Below, piece after piece: positions 42,123 through 50,419 of a stretch of 64,000 bases of DNA (position 1 is the first letter of the stretch; each line of letters opens with the position of its first letter). This DNA is from Nitrospira sp. Lineage in GTDB: Bacteria; Nitrospirota; Nitrospiria; Nitrospirales; Nitrospiraceae. Position numbers and translations under genes: made by a program. Where the stretch lies: contig JACOEL010000009.1 in assembly GCA_024998625.1 (NCBI GenBank), positions 107,038 through 171,037 on the forward strand, read 5' to 3'. The notes beneath the pieces are model-generated. The model ran no database searches and was not told the origin of the DNA. It saw nothing but the letters and a program-made list of their open reading frames with translations.

Positions 42123-43221
42123 ATCCCTACGTTCCGAGTGACTTGCCCTTGCGTGATCTGGATTTGGCGCGGTTGCTGCCCAAGGTGGGCCCGCGAATGC
42201 GGCGCTCGCGCGTTATGATGGGCTCCTCCAATCGGTTGTCAATCCAGGCGTCATGCTCTCCCCGCTCACCCAGCGCGAAGCGGTGTTGTCGTCAAAAATC
42301 GAAGGCACCCAGGCCACGGTGGATGAGGTGTTGGAGTATGAAGCCGGGTTGGATTTCGATGCCGAGAAAACCAAAGACATTCAAGAGATCGTCAACTACC
42401 GGAAGACCTTGATCATGGCGACCGAGGCCGTGGCGCAGCGCCCCCTCAGTTTGAATCTCTTGCGTCAGATGCATGCCGTGCTCATGGATGGTGTGCGGGG
42501 GGCCAATCGTACGCCGGGCGAGTTTCGTCGCGAACAAAACTGGATCGGCAGCGCTGGGTGCCCCATTGAGCAGGCTAGCTTCGTGCCGCCATCACCCCTG
42601 CAACTGTTGGATTATCTGCAGGCCTGGGAAGCGTATCTCACGGTCAACGATGTTGATGTGCTCGTGCAGTGCGCTGTTGTGCATGCGCAGTTTGAATTGA
42701 TTCACCCCTTTAAGGACAGCAATGGCCGTATCGGCCGCCTGTTGATCCCGCTGTTTTTGTATCAAAAGCGCGCCTTGGGTAGCCCGATGTTCTATCTGAG
42801 CGACTATCTCGAACGCCATCGCGAGGAATACTATGCGCGGTTACAAGCCATCAGTCGCGACGGTGATTGGAGTGGCTGGATTGCATTTTTTCTGGATGCC
42901 GTGGCTAGCCAGGCGTTGACGAATGCCGAACGTGTGCGTGCGACCTTGGCCCTCTATGAGGAGATGAAGCGCCGCATTGCGGAACTCACGCGCTCCCAGC
43001 ATGCGATTGCGGTTCTTGATACGTTGTTCGATCGGCCTATTTTCCAATCGAATGATTTTGTGCAACGCTCCCGGATTCCTAAACAGTCGGCCCTTCCATC
43101 CCTCCGCAGTTTGCGTGAAGCCGGTATCTTGCAAGTGCTTCGTGAAAGCAGTGGACGCCGGTCGGGGGTGCTTGCCTTTCGAGATTTGCTCAATTGTGCT
43201 GAAGGCAGGAAGGTACTTTGA
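42119..43221 (+). pseudogene. Fic-family protein broken by a 1-nt frameshift near its N-terminus
   Basis: ATG 42119 encodes NPYVPSDLPLRDLDLARLLPKVGP and then loses the frame; the next frame continues without a gap as ANAALARYDGLLQSVVNPGV and on to TGA 43221. One missing G near 42190-42195 explains it. The body has a class II inhibitory motif (SSKIEG), the active-site loop HPFKDSNGRIGR with catalytic His, and a C-terminal winged HTH (FVQRSRIPKQSALPSLRSLREAGILQVL). Fic enzymes transfer AMP from ATP onto proteins. An internal ATG at 42253 could still give a 322-residue product with all these motifs. Confidence 0.82.
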
Positions 43222-43313
43222 GTCCGGCCTGGTACACACAAGGGTTTTTGAGTCCCAAAATACTCAAATTGCGGGACTCAAATTATATTTGTGTGGAGTG
43301 GATCGGACTCAAA
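43217..43313. promoter_or_regulatory. Four-site symmetric TTTGAGTCC array between fic and hsdM
   Basis: TTTGAGTCC occurs at 43217-43225 and 43247-43255, and its inverse GGACTCAAA at 43274-43282 and 43305-43313. Inner sites extend to a perfect 10-bp inverted repeat. Outer-to-inner spacings are 30 and 31 nt. The first site overlaps the fic stop codon. The array lies upstream of hsdM and looks like a cooperative operator; the Fic protein's own C-terminal HTH is one candidate binder. The rest of the gap to 43483 is AT-rich. Confidence 0.6.
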
Positions 43314-43483
43314 TCTATCGGCTATAGGATGCTTGACAGATGGTTTTATTATCTCCTGCGCTGGAAAATGAATTGAGAAATACTGAAAAACCCTTTTACA
43401 ACAGTGGCTTAATGGGTCAGTCATTATCTGGAATAGTTTAAGTCCGCTGTGTTGGGCGTAACTCGGCATCCCCCACGACATTC

Positions 43484-44962
43484 ATGAATACTTCCACCCT
43501 TGTCCAAAAAGTCTGGAACTTCTGCCACACCCTGCGCGATGACGGCGTGGGATACGGCGACTATTTGGAGCAACTCACGTATCTGCTGTTCTTAAAACTG
43601 GCGCACGAATATGCCCAGGAGCCCTATTGTCGCGATACCCACATTCCCAATGGATTTGACTGGACGGCGCTCACATCAAAAACCGGCGAACCGCTGGAAG
43701 CGCAGTACCTGGCCACGCTCCATAGGCTGGGTCAGGAGCCGGGGATGCTCGGCGCGATTTTTTTCAAGGCGCAAAACAAGATTCAGGATCCGGCCAAGCT
43801 GTCACGTTTGGTGCAGATGATCGATGCCGAAAGTTGGATCAGCCTCGATGCCGATACCAAGGGGGATTTGTATGAGGGGCTGCTGCAGAAGAACGCCGAA
43901 GACACGAAGAGCGGGGCCGGCCAGTACTTCACGCCCCGCGCCTTGATCGAAGCCATGGTGGCTTGTATCCGGCCAGAACCCATGAAGACGATTGCCGATC
44001 CGGCCTGTGGCACCGGCGGTTTTTTTCTTGGCGTCTACAACTGGCTGAATCGGCCCGGTGCCAAGTTAGATAAGCGCCAGAAGGAGTTTCTCCGCAACAA
44101 GACCTTTCATGGCAACGAGATTGTGCCCGGTACGCGGCGGTTGTGCTTGATGAATCTGTTCTTGCACAACATCGGCGAGCTTGACGGCGAGCCCTCGGTT
44201 GAACGATCGGACGCCCTGATCACGGAACCGAAACAGCGGGTGGATTATGTGTTGGCCAATCCCCCCTTCGGCAAGAAAAGCAGTATGACCATCACCAATG
44301 AGGAGGGCGAGGAAGACAAAGAGGCCCTCACCTACGAGCGGCAGGATTTCTGGGAAACGACGTCCAACAAGCAGCTCAACTTCTTGCAGCACATTGTGAG
44401 CATGTTGCGAGTGGACGGCCAAGCCGCAGTGGTGTTGCCGGATAATGTGCTGTTCGAAGGCGGCGCCGGTGAAAAAATCCGCCGTAAGCTGCTGGAAACG
44501 TGTGATGTCCATACCATACTCCGCCTCCCTACCGGCATGTTTTATGCGCAAGGAGTGAAGGCAAACGTGGTGTTTTTTTCCGCTAAACCGAAGGACGGTC
44601 GTATTCACACAGCAGGGGTGTGGTTCTACGATCTGCGGACCAACAAGCATTTCACACTGAAGACCAGGCCGTTAAAGCGTGATGATCTGCAAGAGTTTGT
44701 TGTCTGCTACCACCCCGAGAACCGCCATGAGCGAAAAGAAACAGAGCGTTTCAAGTACTTCAGTTATCAAGAGCTGATCGCCCGGGACAAAGCCAATTTG
44801 GATATCTTTTGGCTCAAGGATGACAGCTTGGACAACTTAGATGACCTCCCGCCGCCTGACGTGTTGCAGCAAGAAATTATTGATCACCTGGAGGCAGCCT
44901 TAGCGTCGTTCAAAGATGTGGCTGCGGGGCTCCAACAAACACCGAGGAGGAATGTGAGATGA
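43484..44962 (+). CDS. hsdM: Type I restriction enzyme, DNA N6-adenine methyltransferase subunit
   Basis: 492 residues. The N-terminal helical part (FCHTLRDDGVGYGDYLEQLTYLLFLKLAHEYA) is typical; SAM motif I is DPACGTGGFFLG, preceded by GAGQYFTPRALIEAMV, and the catalytic motif IV is NPPFGKKS. It methylates adenine in the HsdS target, protecting host DNA. Unlike most loci it is separated from hsdR/hsdS by fic and a 262-nt intergenic region with its own repeat array, so methylase may be expressed from a separate promoter. It overlaps the next gene by ATGA. Confidence 0.95.
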   Translation: MNTSTLVQKVWNFCHTLRDDGVGYGDYLEQLTYLLFLKLAHEYAQEPYCRDTHIPNGFDWTALTSKTGEPLEAQYLATLHRLGQEPGMLGAIFFKAQNKIQDPAKLSRLVQMIDAESWISLDADTKGDLYEGLLQKNAEDTKSGAGQYFTPRALIEAMVACIRPEPMKTIADPACGTGGFFLGVYNWLNRPGAKLDKRQKEFLRNKTFHGNEIVPGTRRLCLMNLFLHNIGELDGEPSVERSDALITEPKQRVDYVLANPPFGKKSSMTITNEEGEEDKEALTYERQDFWETTSNKQLNFLQHIVSMLRVDGQAAVVLPDNVLFEGGAGEKIRRKLLETCDVHTILRLPTGMFYAQGVKANVVFFSAKPKDGRIHTAGVWFYDLRTNKHFTLKTRPLKRDDLQEFVVCYHPENRHERKETERFKYFSYQELIARDKANLDIFWLKDDSLDNLDDLPPPDVLQQEIIDHLEAALASFKDVAAGLQQTPRRNVR

Positions 44963-45522
44963 GTGACGATCTGATCAAGTATCTTGGTCCGTTGGCTGCG
45001 CTGGCGGGCGTGTGGGAGGGCGACAAGGGCGCTGATGTGGCGCCTGATGACAACCGGGGGACAGAACAGAATGCCTATCGTGAACGGTTGACCTTCGAGC
45101 CGTTCGGTCCGGTCAACAATCATGAACAACAGCTCTATGGACTTCGTTATGCGACCGTGGCCTGGCGCTTGGGCGAGGACGCGCCGTTTCACGAGGAGAC
45201 CGGCTACTGGCTGTGGGATGCGGCGGCGAAGCAGGTGCTGCGCTGTTTCATCGTGCCGCGCGGTGTCACGGTGCTGGCCGGCGGCACCGTGGAACCGGAC
45301 GCCATCTCGTTTCAGATTTCGGCGGATGCCGGATCGGATACCTATGGCATCTGCTCGAACAAGTTTCTGGATCGGGAGTTTAAGACCGTGCGATATGAAC
45401 TCACGGTGACCCTGCACGGCCCCGACAGTTTCAGCTACCACGAAGATACGCAACTGAAGATGAAGGGGCGGAGCGACTTGTTTCACCACACCGATACCAA
45501 TCGGGTGACCCGGGTCAGGTAG
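44959..45522 (+). CDS. Nitrobindin-like heme-binding beta-barrel protein
   Basis: 187 residues. LAALAGVWEGDKGADVAPD is the GxWxGxG-type start of the nitrobindin/THAP4-C family, and HEETGYWLWDAAAKQVLR and VTLHGPDSFSYHEDTQLKMKG fit the ten-strand barrel. Family members bind ferric heme b and nitric oxide. The usual proximal His is near the C-terminus; LFHHTDTNRVTRV could provide it. Its ATGA overlap with hsdM is an unexpected coupling to a restriction locus. Confidence 0.78.
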   Translation: MSDDLIKYLGPLAALAGVWEGDKGADVAPDDNRGTEQNAYRERLTFEPFGPVNNHEQQLYGLRYATVAWRLGEDAPFHEETGYWLWDAAAKQVLRCFIVPRGVTVLAGGTVEPDAISFQISADAGSDTYGICSNKFLDREFKTVRYELTVTLHGPDSFSYHEDTQLKMKGRSDLFHHTDTNRVTRVR

Positions 45523-45637
45523 CCGGTCGTCCGAGACCCGAACACACGCCACCTTCGACATTCGCTCTCAACTTGTCAGCCTGCTATAGTGAATCGAGGC
45601 AGTTCCTCGGGGCGTCAGAGCCGGAGGGCCATCTGAA

Positions 45638-45670
45638 GTATTAATCTCTGACTGGTGTATTAATCTCTGA
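45638..45670 (+). repeat. Tandem 14-bp direct repeat before the lipoprotein gene
   Basis: GTATTAATCTCTGA occurs at 45638-45651 and 45657-45670, start to start 19 nt, ending 13 nt before the ATG. It overlaps the expected promoter or leader region and could be a two-site operator. Confidence 0.55.
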
Positions 45671-45683
45671 AAGGGGGTCATAT

Positions 45684-46094
45684 ATGACAAAATCATTGAT
45701 CGCATTGACAGGATTGCTCTTGCTTGCCGGTTGTGCGGGATTGCCGCAAACGACAAGGACAGCGGTGATCCACGAGGTCAAATTCGAAGAGCACATGATG
45801 CCTGCTGAGCTGACGGTACATGTCGGGGATGAAGTGCGCTGGGCGAACCACCGCACACTTCCGGTATTGATCGATATTCCCGGCCTCGATGGGGACATGT
45901 TGTCCTGTGAACGTGAGTTCTCGAACATGTTCGGGCGGGCGCAAGAGCTCTTTGAATTGGCCCCGAATAAGAGCGCGAGCCTCTGTTTCAACAAGGCCAT
46001 TGTGATTAGCTACAACGCGCGTATGCGATCGGCCGCACCGGGCGGTATGCAGATCGAGCCGGGAACCATTCGGGTCGTTGCTCCCGCGCAGTAG
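45684..46094 (+). CDS. Cupredoxin-like lipoprotein
   Basis: 136 residues. The signal peptide ends in a lipobox (LLLLAGCAG), giving a lipid-anchored envelope protein. The pattern PAELTVHVGDEVRWANHRTLPVLIDIP resembles the first half of cupredoxins (VxxGDxVxWxN), but the copper-binding C-x-x-x-H-x-x-M loop is not evident; the Cys in LSCEREF and SLCFNK may form a disulfide. So a cupredoxin fold without a standard copper site is my best reading. AAAGGGGGTC precedes the ATG. Confidence 0.68.
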   Translation: MTKSLIALTGLLLLAGCAGLPQTTRTAVIHEVKFEEHMMPAELTVHVGDEVRWANHRTLPVLIDIPGLDGDMLSCEREFSNMFGRAQELFELAPNKSASLCFNKAIVISYNARMRSAAPGGMQIEPGTIRVVAPAQ

Positions 46095-46322
46095 TGACTG
46101 GGCAGGCGGCCGGCCCGTTGGTTGTGCCCGACCGCTCCCTCCCTCCGTTCTCCCCGGAGTCGCCTGCGTGGCTCCGGGGTCGGAGTCGAACTCTCAAGAT
46201 CGACATGTCTGCTTGAAAAAGATGTCGTTGCAGTCGTGCGGCGGATGGGTGCTGCTGAAGCAAGCTGCTGTGCAAGAGGAATGCTGCCGCGGCCGGTCGC
46301 GCCAGAGCACTGCTTCGCAGGT

Positions 46323-46347
46323 GACGGACTTTTTCCGCATCCTGTTA
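46323..46347 (-). repeat. Stop-codon-adjacent dispersed repeat, copy C
   Basis: On the minus strand the GH15 stop codon TAA is followed directly by CAGGATGCGGAAAAAGTCCG, the same core as copies A (8524) and B (24982). The neighbouring 46095-46322 gap also has a hairpin CCCCGGAG...CTCCGGGG (about 46155-46182) after the lipoprotein gene, and no gene. Confidence 0.6.
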
Positions 46348-48141
46348 CAGCACCGTCGTCCAGGGCGGACTGACGGCGAACGCGGCGTTGATCAGGCCGA
46401 CGTGGGAGTAGGCTTGGGGGAAATTGCCGAGCTGGGTGCGGGTTTCCGGGACAAAATGTTCGGAGAAGAGCCCGAGGTGATTCGCGCCGGTGAGGACCTG
46501 AGCCATGATCTGCTGCGCTTCCGCCATACGACCCAGGCGCGCAAGGCCTTGAACGACCCAGAAGGAGCAGATGACGAAGCTGGATTGCGGCCGGCCGAAA
46601 TCATCGGGGCGAAGGTAGCGAAAATAAAAGCCCGTCTCTTTCCCGCCGGCTTGCACGGCGAGGGCCCGTGCAATGCTCTGCATGGTCGCTTCGCACACGT
46701 CGCGGTTGGGAAAGCCGAGGATCGCCGCTTGCGCCAGCGAGGCATCGTAGGTCTCGTCCTTGGGGCCGTTGCGCAGAGAGCCGTCTTTCGTGGCGTACAA
46801 GAGTGCCTGTGCGGCGCGCGCGCGGGCCGCATCGAGGTCGAACGTCAACGAGGGCAAAAATCCTGCTTTGTGCATGCGGTGCGCCCGGTCGAGTCCGGCC
46901 CAGCACATCAAATTTGAAAAGGAATGTTCCTGCCAGCCGTTGCGAATTTCCCATAGCCCCGCATCCGGTTGGGCGATGGTTCGGTCGCACAGCCGAGCCA
47001 GATTGGCGACGAGTTGTTCCTGATCTTTAGTCCGCAGATCGTAGAAACGATTGTCGGAGAAGATCGGGGTCAGCGCGAGGACCAGCTCGCCGTAGACATC
47101 GTTTTGGATATGTTCGGCGGCCTGATTGTGATTGCGCACCGGCGCGCTGCCACAGAAGCCGGCCCAGTTCCGGTGTTCGGTTTCCGGCAGCGGGAGATCC
47201 TGGCTGAGCGTATAGACCGGCGCGAGTCGCTCATGGGAATGTTCATGTGTATAGGCGATGTTGAGCAGGAACTTGAGAAACCCTTCCATCTCTTCAAAGT
47301 GCCCGAGATTGTGGAAGGCGGTCAGAGAAAAATAGGCGTCACGCAGCCAGCAGTACCGATAGTCCCAATTCCGCGGGCCGCCCGGTTCCTCCGGGAGGCT
47401 GGTGGTCAAGGCGGCGAGGATGGCGCCCGTGTCTTCATAACAATGGAGTTTGAGCGCGAGCGCGGAACGAATGACTTCTTCCTGGTGCAGCACCGGAATC
47501 GAGCAATGTTTCACCCACATGCGCCAGTAGCGGGTCGTCTGGTCGAGGAATTCGTGGCTGACCTTGGCGAGATCGTCCTCGATGCCCAAACCCCAGGTGA
47601 GCGCAAAGTACGTTTTCTCGGTGAGGGCGAAGGGGCGTTCCTCGTACAAGTAGGTCAGGGGCATGTTGGTCAACAGCCGGAGGTACTCCCCGCGGATGTC
47701 GTACCGGACGTGACTGTTGCCGCGCATGCCGCGGGCATAGTCTTTTCCCCACCCCGTGACCGGGCGGCAGCTCACGTGGATGGAGGGCGTGCCGGCCAGG
47801 GGTTCGACAATTCGAAAGAGGGCGGCGGGGCGGTACACGCGGCCGTACTGTTCGAAGCGCGGGCAGAAGTCCGTGATCCGGAACGTGTCGCCCTTTGACG
47901 TGGAGACCTCGGTCACCAGGATATTTGTATTAGGAAGGTAGCGTTGCGTTGTCTTGACTTGAGCGGAGCTGGTAGGGCTTGATATTGAGAAGTGCCCTCC
48001 TTCCAGATCAAGGATTCGTCCAAAGACCGGATCACTGTCCGGTCTGGGCAGGCAGAGCCAGTCCACAGACCCGCTTTCATGGATATGGGCGGAGACGTGG
48101 CAATTGCCGATGAGTCCGTAAGGGTACATGGCTCCGACCAT
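46345..48141 (-). CDS. Glycoside hydrolase family 15 (glucoamylase/trehalase-like)
   Basis: ATG 48141 gives 598 residues; ATG 48129 (MYPYGLIGNCHVSAHIHE) is close behind and equally typical. An N-terminal beta-sandwich (SVDWLCLPRPDSDPVFGRILD, YLPNTNILVTEVSTSKGDTFRITDFCPRF) is followed by the (alpha/alpha)6 barrel with GGPRNWDYRYCWLRDAYFSLTAF, the active-site signature of bacterial GH15. No signal peptide: cytoplasmic. GH15 enzymes of this type hydrolyse trehalose or alpha-glucans, which suits its position opposite otsA-otsB. Only about 40 nt separate it from otsA. Confidence 0.9.
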   Translation of the reverse strand: MVGAMYPYGLIGNCHVSAHIHESGSVDWLCLPRPDSDPVFGRILDLEGGHFSISSPTSSAQVKTTQRYLPNTNILVTEVSTSKGDTFRITDFCPRFEQYGRVYRPAALFRIVEPLAGTPSIHVSCRPVTGWGKDYARGMRGNSHVRYDIRGEYLRLLTNMPLTYLYEERPFALTEKTYFALTWGLGIEDDLAKVSHEFLDQTTRYWRMWVKHCSIPVLHQEEVIRSALALKLHCYEDTGAILAALTTSLPEEPGGPRNWDYRYCWLRDAYFSLTAFHNLGHFEEMEGFLKFLLNIAYTHEHSHERLAPVYTLSQDLPLPETEHRNWAGFCGSAPVRNHNQAAEHIQNDVYGELVLALTPIFSDNRFYDLRTKDQEQLVANLARLCDRTIAQPDAGLWEIRNGWQEHSFSNLMCWAGLDRAHRMHKAGFLPSLTFDLDAARARAAQALLYATKDGSLRNGPKDETYDASLAQAAILGFPNRDVCEATMQSIARALAVQAGGKETGFYFRYLRPDDFGRPQSSFVICSFWVVQGLARLGRMAEAQQIMAQVLTGANHLGLFSEHFVPETRTQLGNFPQAYSHVGLINAAFAVSPPWTTVL

Positions 48142-48179
48142 AAGAGATTTTGATCTCAAAGTAAACTGCAGGAGCAAAA

Positions 48180-50411
48180 ATGCGGCTGTCTCTCCGCTTT
48201 ATCCTTCCCCTCTTGCTGGTTTTGGGGGTCGTGGCCTATAGCGTCGTGCCCCTCGTCGATTCGCTCACGCTGAAGTGGTTCACGCGCGACCTCGAAAGCC
48301 GATCCAAGCTACTCGCCAGCACGATGGAAGTGCCGTTGGCGGACCTGGTCGTTTCGCGTTCACGCACCAAGATCTTCGCCTACTTTCACAAAGTCATTCA
48401 GGACGAGCGGCTCTATGCGCTGGGTTTCTGCGATACTCAGCAGCGCCTGCTTTACCAGACGCTGACCTATCCCGACCAGCTGTCCTGCGAAAGTCTGGCG
48501 CACCTGGCGCCCGGTTCCTCGGAAGTGGTGGAGTTCGCTCAGGGGCCACTGCACGTGGTGGTCGCGACCATTCAGTCCGGGGGCAAAGCGCAGGGCCGGC
48601 TGATGCTGGTCCATGACATGAGCTTTGTGCACCAGCGCAGCACCGATACGAAGTGGTACATCTTTTATCTCTTCGTCGGACTCGCCGGACTGATTTCCGC
48701 AGTGACGGTGCTCGTGGCGCAGCTCAGCTGGCGCGGTTGGGTGGCCGGAGTGCGGGCCATGTTGACCAGCAAGGGGTTGCCGGCTGAATCCGCCGGAACC
48801 CATTCGCCCGAACTGCATCCGGTGGCCCAGGATCTCCATGCGCTGGTGCGGGAGTTGGAAGCCGATCGCCGGATGCGCGATGAAAGCCAGATCACCTGGA
48901 GTCCCGCCAGCCTGAAGACGATTCTCCACGAACATCTGTCGGGTGATGAAATCCTCATCGTCTCGAATCGACAACCCTACATCCACAATCGACGGGGACA
49001 GAAGATCGAGGTGCAGCTGCCGGCGAGCGGGCTGGTGTCCGCCCTGGAGCCGGTGATGCGGGCCTGTTCAGGGGTGTGGATCGCCCACGGCAACGGATCG
49101 GCCGACCGGGAAGTAGTGGACAGCCGCGATCACGTGCGTGTGCCGCCCGATCATCCGTCCTACGACATTCGTCGCATCTGGTTGTCGCCCGATGAGGAAT
49201 CCGGGTTTTACTACGGCTTTTCCAACGAAGGCCTCTGGCCGCTTTGCCACAACGCGCACGTCCGTCCGACGTTCCGGACGTCCGACTGGGAACAGTATGT
49301 GGCCGTGAACGCGCGGTTCGCCCAAGCGGTCGTGGAAGAGGCGAAGACGGATGATCCGGTGGTCCTCGTGCAGGACTACCATTTTGCGCTGCTCCCGAAG
49401 ATGGTGCGTGAGAAGCTGCCGAACGCCACCATCATCATGTTTTGGCATATTCCCTGGCCCAACTCCGAGAGCTACGGCATTTGCCCCTGGCGGCAGGAGA
49501 TTCTGGAGGGCTTGCTCGGCAGCAGTATCGTCGGATTCCACACCCGTGAGCATGGTAACCATTTCCTGTCCTGCATCGATCGCATCCTGGAAGCGCGCAT
49601 CGACCGTGACAGCTCCACGGTGTCCTACGGCGGGCGCCTCACGGCAGTGAACCCCTACCCGATTTCCATCGAGTGGCCGTCGCGCTGGTTGGAGAATCAA
49701 CGGCCGGTGCCGGACTGCCGCGTGCATATCCGCGAGCGTCATGCGATGGGACCCGATCGGCTGGTCGGGATCGGTGTCGACCGCCTGGACTATACCAAGG
49801 GCATCATTGAGCGATTTCTCGCCGTGGAACGATTGTTCGAGCTGCAGCCCGAGTGGGTCGGCAAGTTTTCCTTCATTCAGATCGCGGCACCGAGCAGGAC
49901 GATCATCGATCAGTACCAGCATTTCCACGATCAGGTCTATGCGCTGGCTGAGCGCATCAATAAGCGGTTCGGGCGCGAAGGGTATGAACCGATCGTGTTG
50001 AAGGTGAAGCATCACGAGCCGCCGGATGTGTATGAGTATTACCGGGCCTCCGAGCTCTGTTTTGTCACGAGTCTGCATGACGGCATGAATCTGGTGGCGA
50101 AGGAATTCATCGCGGCCCGCGACGACGAGCAAGGTGTGCTGATCCTCAGTCAGTTCACTGGAGCGGCGCAGGAGCTGCCGGAAGCGTTGGTGGTGAATCC
50201 CTACGATATCGACCAGTGCGCGGCGGCGTTGCACATGGCGCTCTCCATGACCCCGAAGGAGCAGCGCGCCCGTATGCGAAGCATGCGCGGACTGATTCAG
50301 GAGTTTAATGTGTACCGGTGGGCCGGCCGTATGCTCATGGACGCGGCCCGGATGCGCCGTCGCATCCGCGTGATGAAGCAGGTGGGACAAGCTTCGGGAC
50401 GGGGGCGGTAA
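48180..50411 (+). CDS. otsA: Membrane-anchored trehalose-6-phosphate synthase
   Basis: 743 residues; AGGAG 5 nt before the ATG. The N-terminal 250 residues are not part of normal OtsA: TM1 at about 7-27, an extracytoplasmic domain (28-157), TM2 at 159-181, then a HAMP-like linker (185-240). From about 257 a complete GT20 enzyme follows: ILIVSNRQPYIHNR, the substrate regions YYGFSNEGLWPLCH and VLVQDYHFALLPKMV, GVDRLDYTKGI and SLHDGMNLVAKEFIAAR. It makes trehalose 6-phosphate from UDP-glucose (or another NDP-glucose) and glucose 6-phosphate. The layout resembles a receptor with an enzyme as output. otsB follows 8 nt later. Confidence 0.92.
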   Translation: MRLSLRFILPLLLVLGVVAYSVVPLVDSLTLKWFTRDLESRSKLLASTMEVPLADLVVSRSRTKIFAYFHKVIQDERLYALGFCDTQQRLLYQTLTYPDQLSCESLAHLAPGSSEVVEFAQGPLHVVVATIQSGGKAQGRLMLVHDMSFVHQRSTDTKWYIFYLFVGLAGLISAVTVLVAQLSWRGWVAGVRAMLTSKGLPAESAGTHSPELHPVAQDLHALVRELEADRRMRDESQITWSPASLKTILHEHLSGDEILIVSNRQPYIHNRRGQKIEVQLPASGLVSALEPVMRACSGVWIAHGNGSADREVVDSRDHVRVPPDHPSYDIRRIWLSPDEESGFYYGFSNEGLWPLCHNAHVRPTFRTSDWEQYVAVNARFAQAVVEEAKTDDPVVLVQDYHFALLPKMVREKLPNATIIMFWHIPWPNSESYGICPWRQEILEGLLGSSIVGFHTREHGNHFLSCIDRILEARIDRDSSTVSYGGRLTAVNPYPISIEWPSRWLENQRPVPDCRVHIRERHAMGPDRLVGIGVDRLDYTKGIIERFLAVERLFELQPEWVGKFSFIQIAAPSRTIIDQYQHFHDQVYALAERINKRFGREGYEPIVLKVKHHEPPDVYEYYRASELCFVTSLHDGMNLVAKEFIAARDDEQGVLILSQFTGAAQELPEALVVNPYDIDQCAAALHMALSMTPKEQRARMRSMRGLIQEFNVYRWAGRMLMDAARMRRRIRVMKQVGQASGRGR

Positions 50412-50419
50412 TCGCACCG

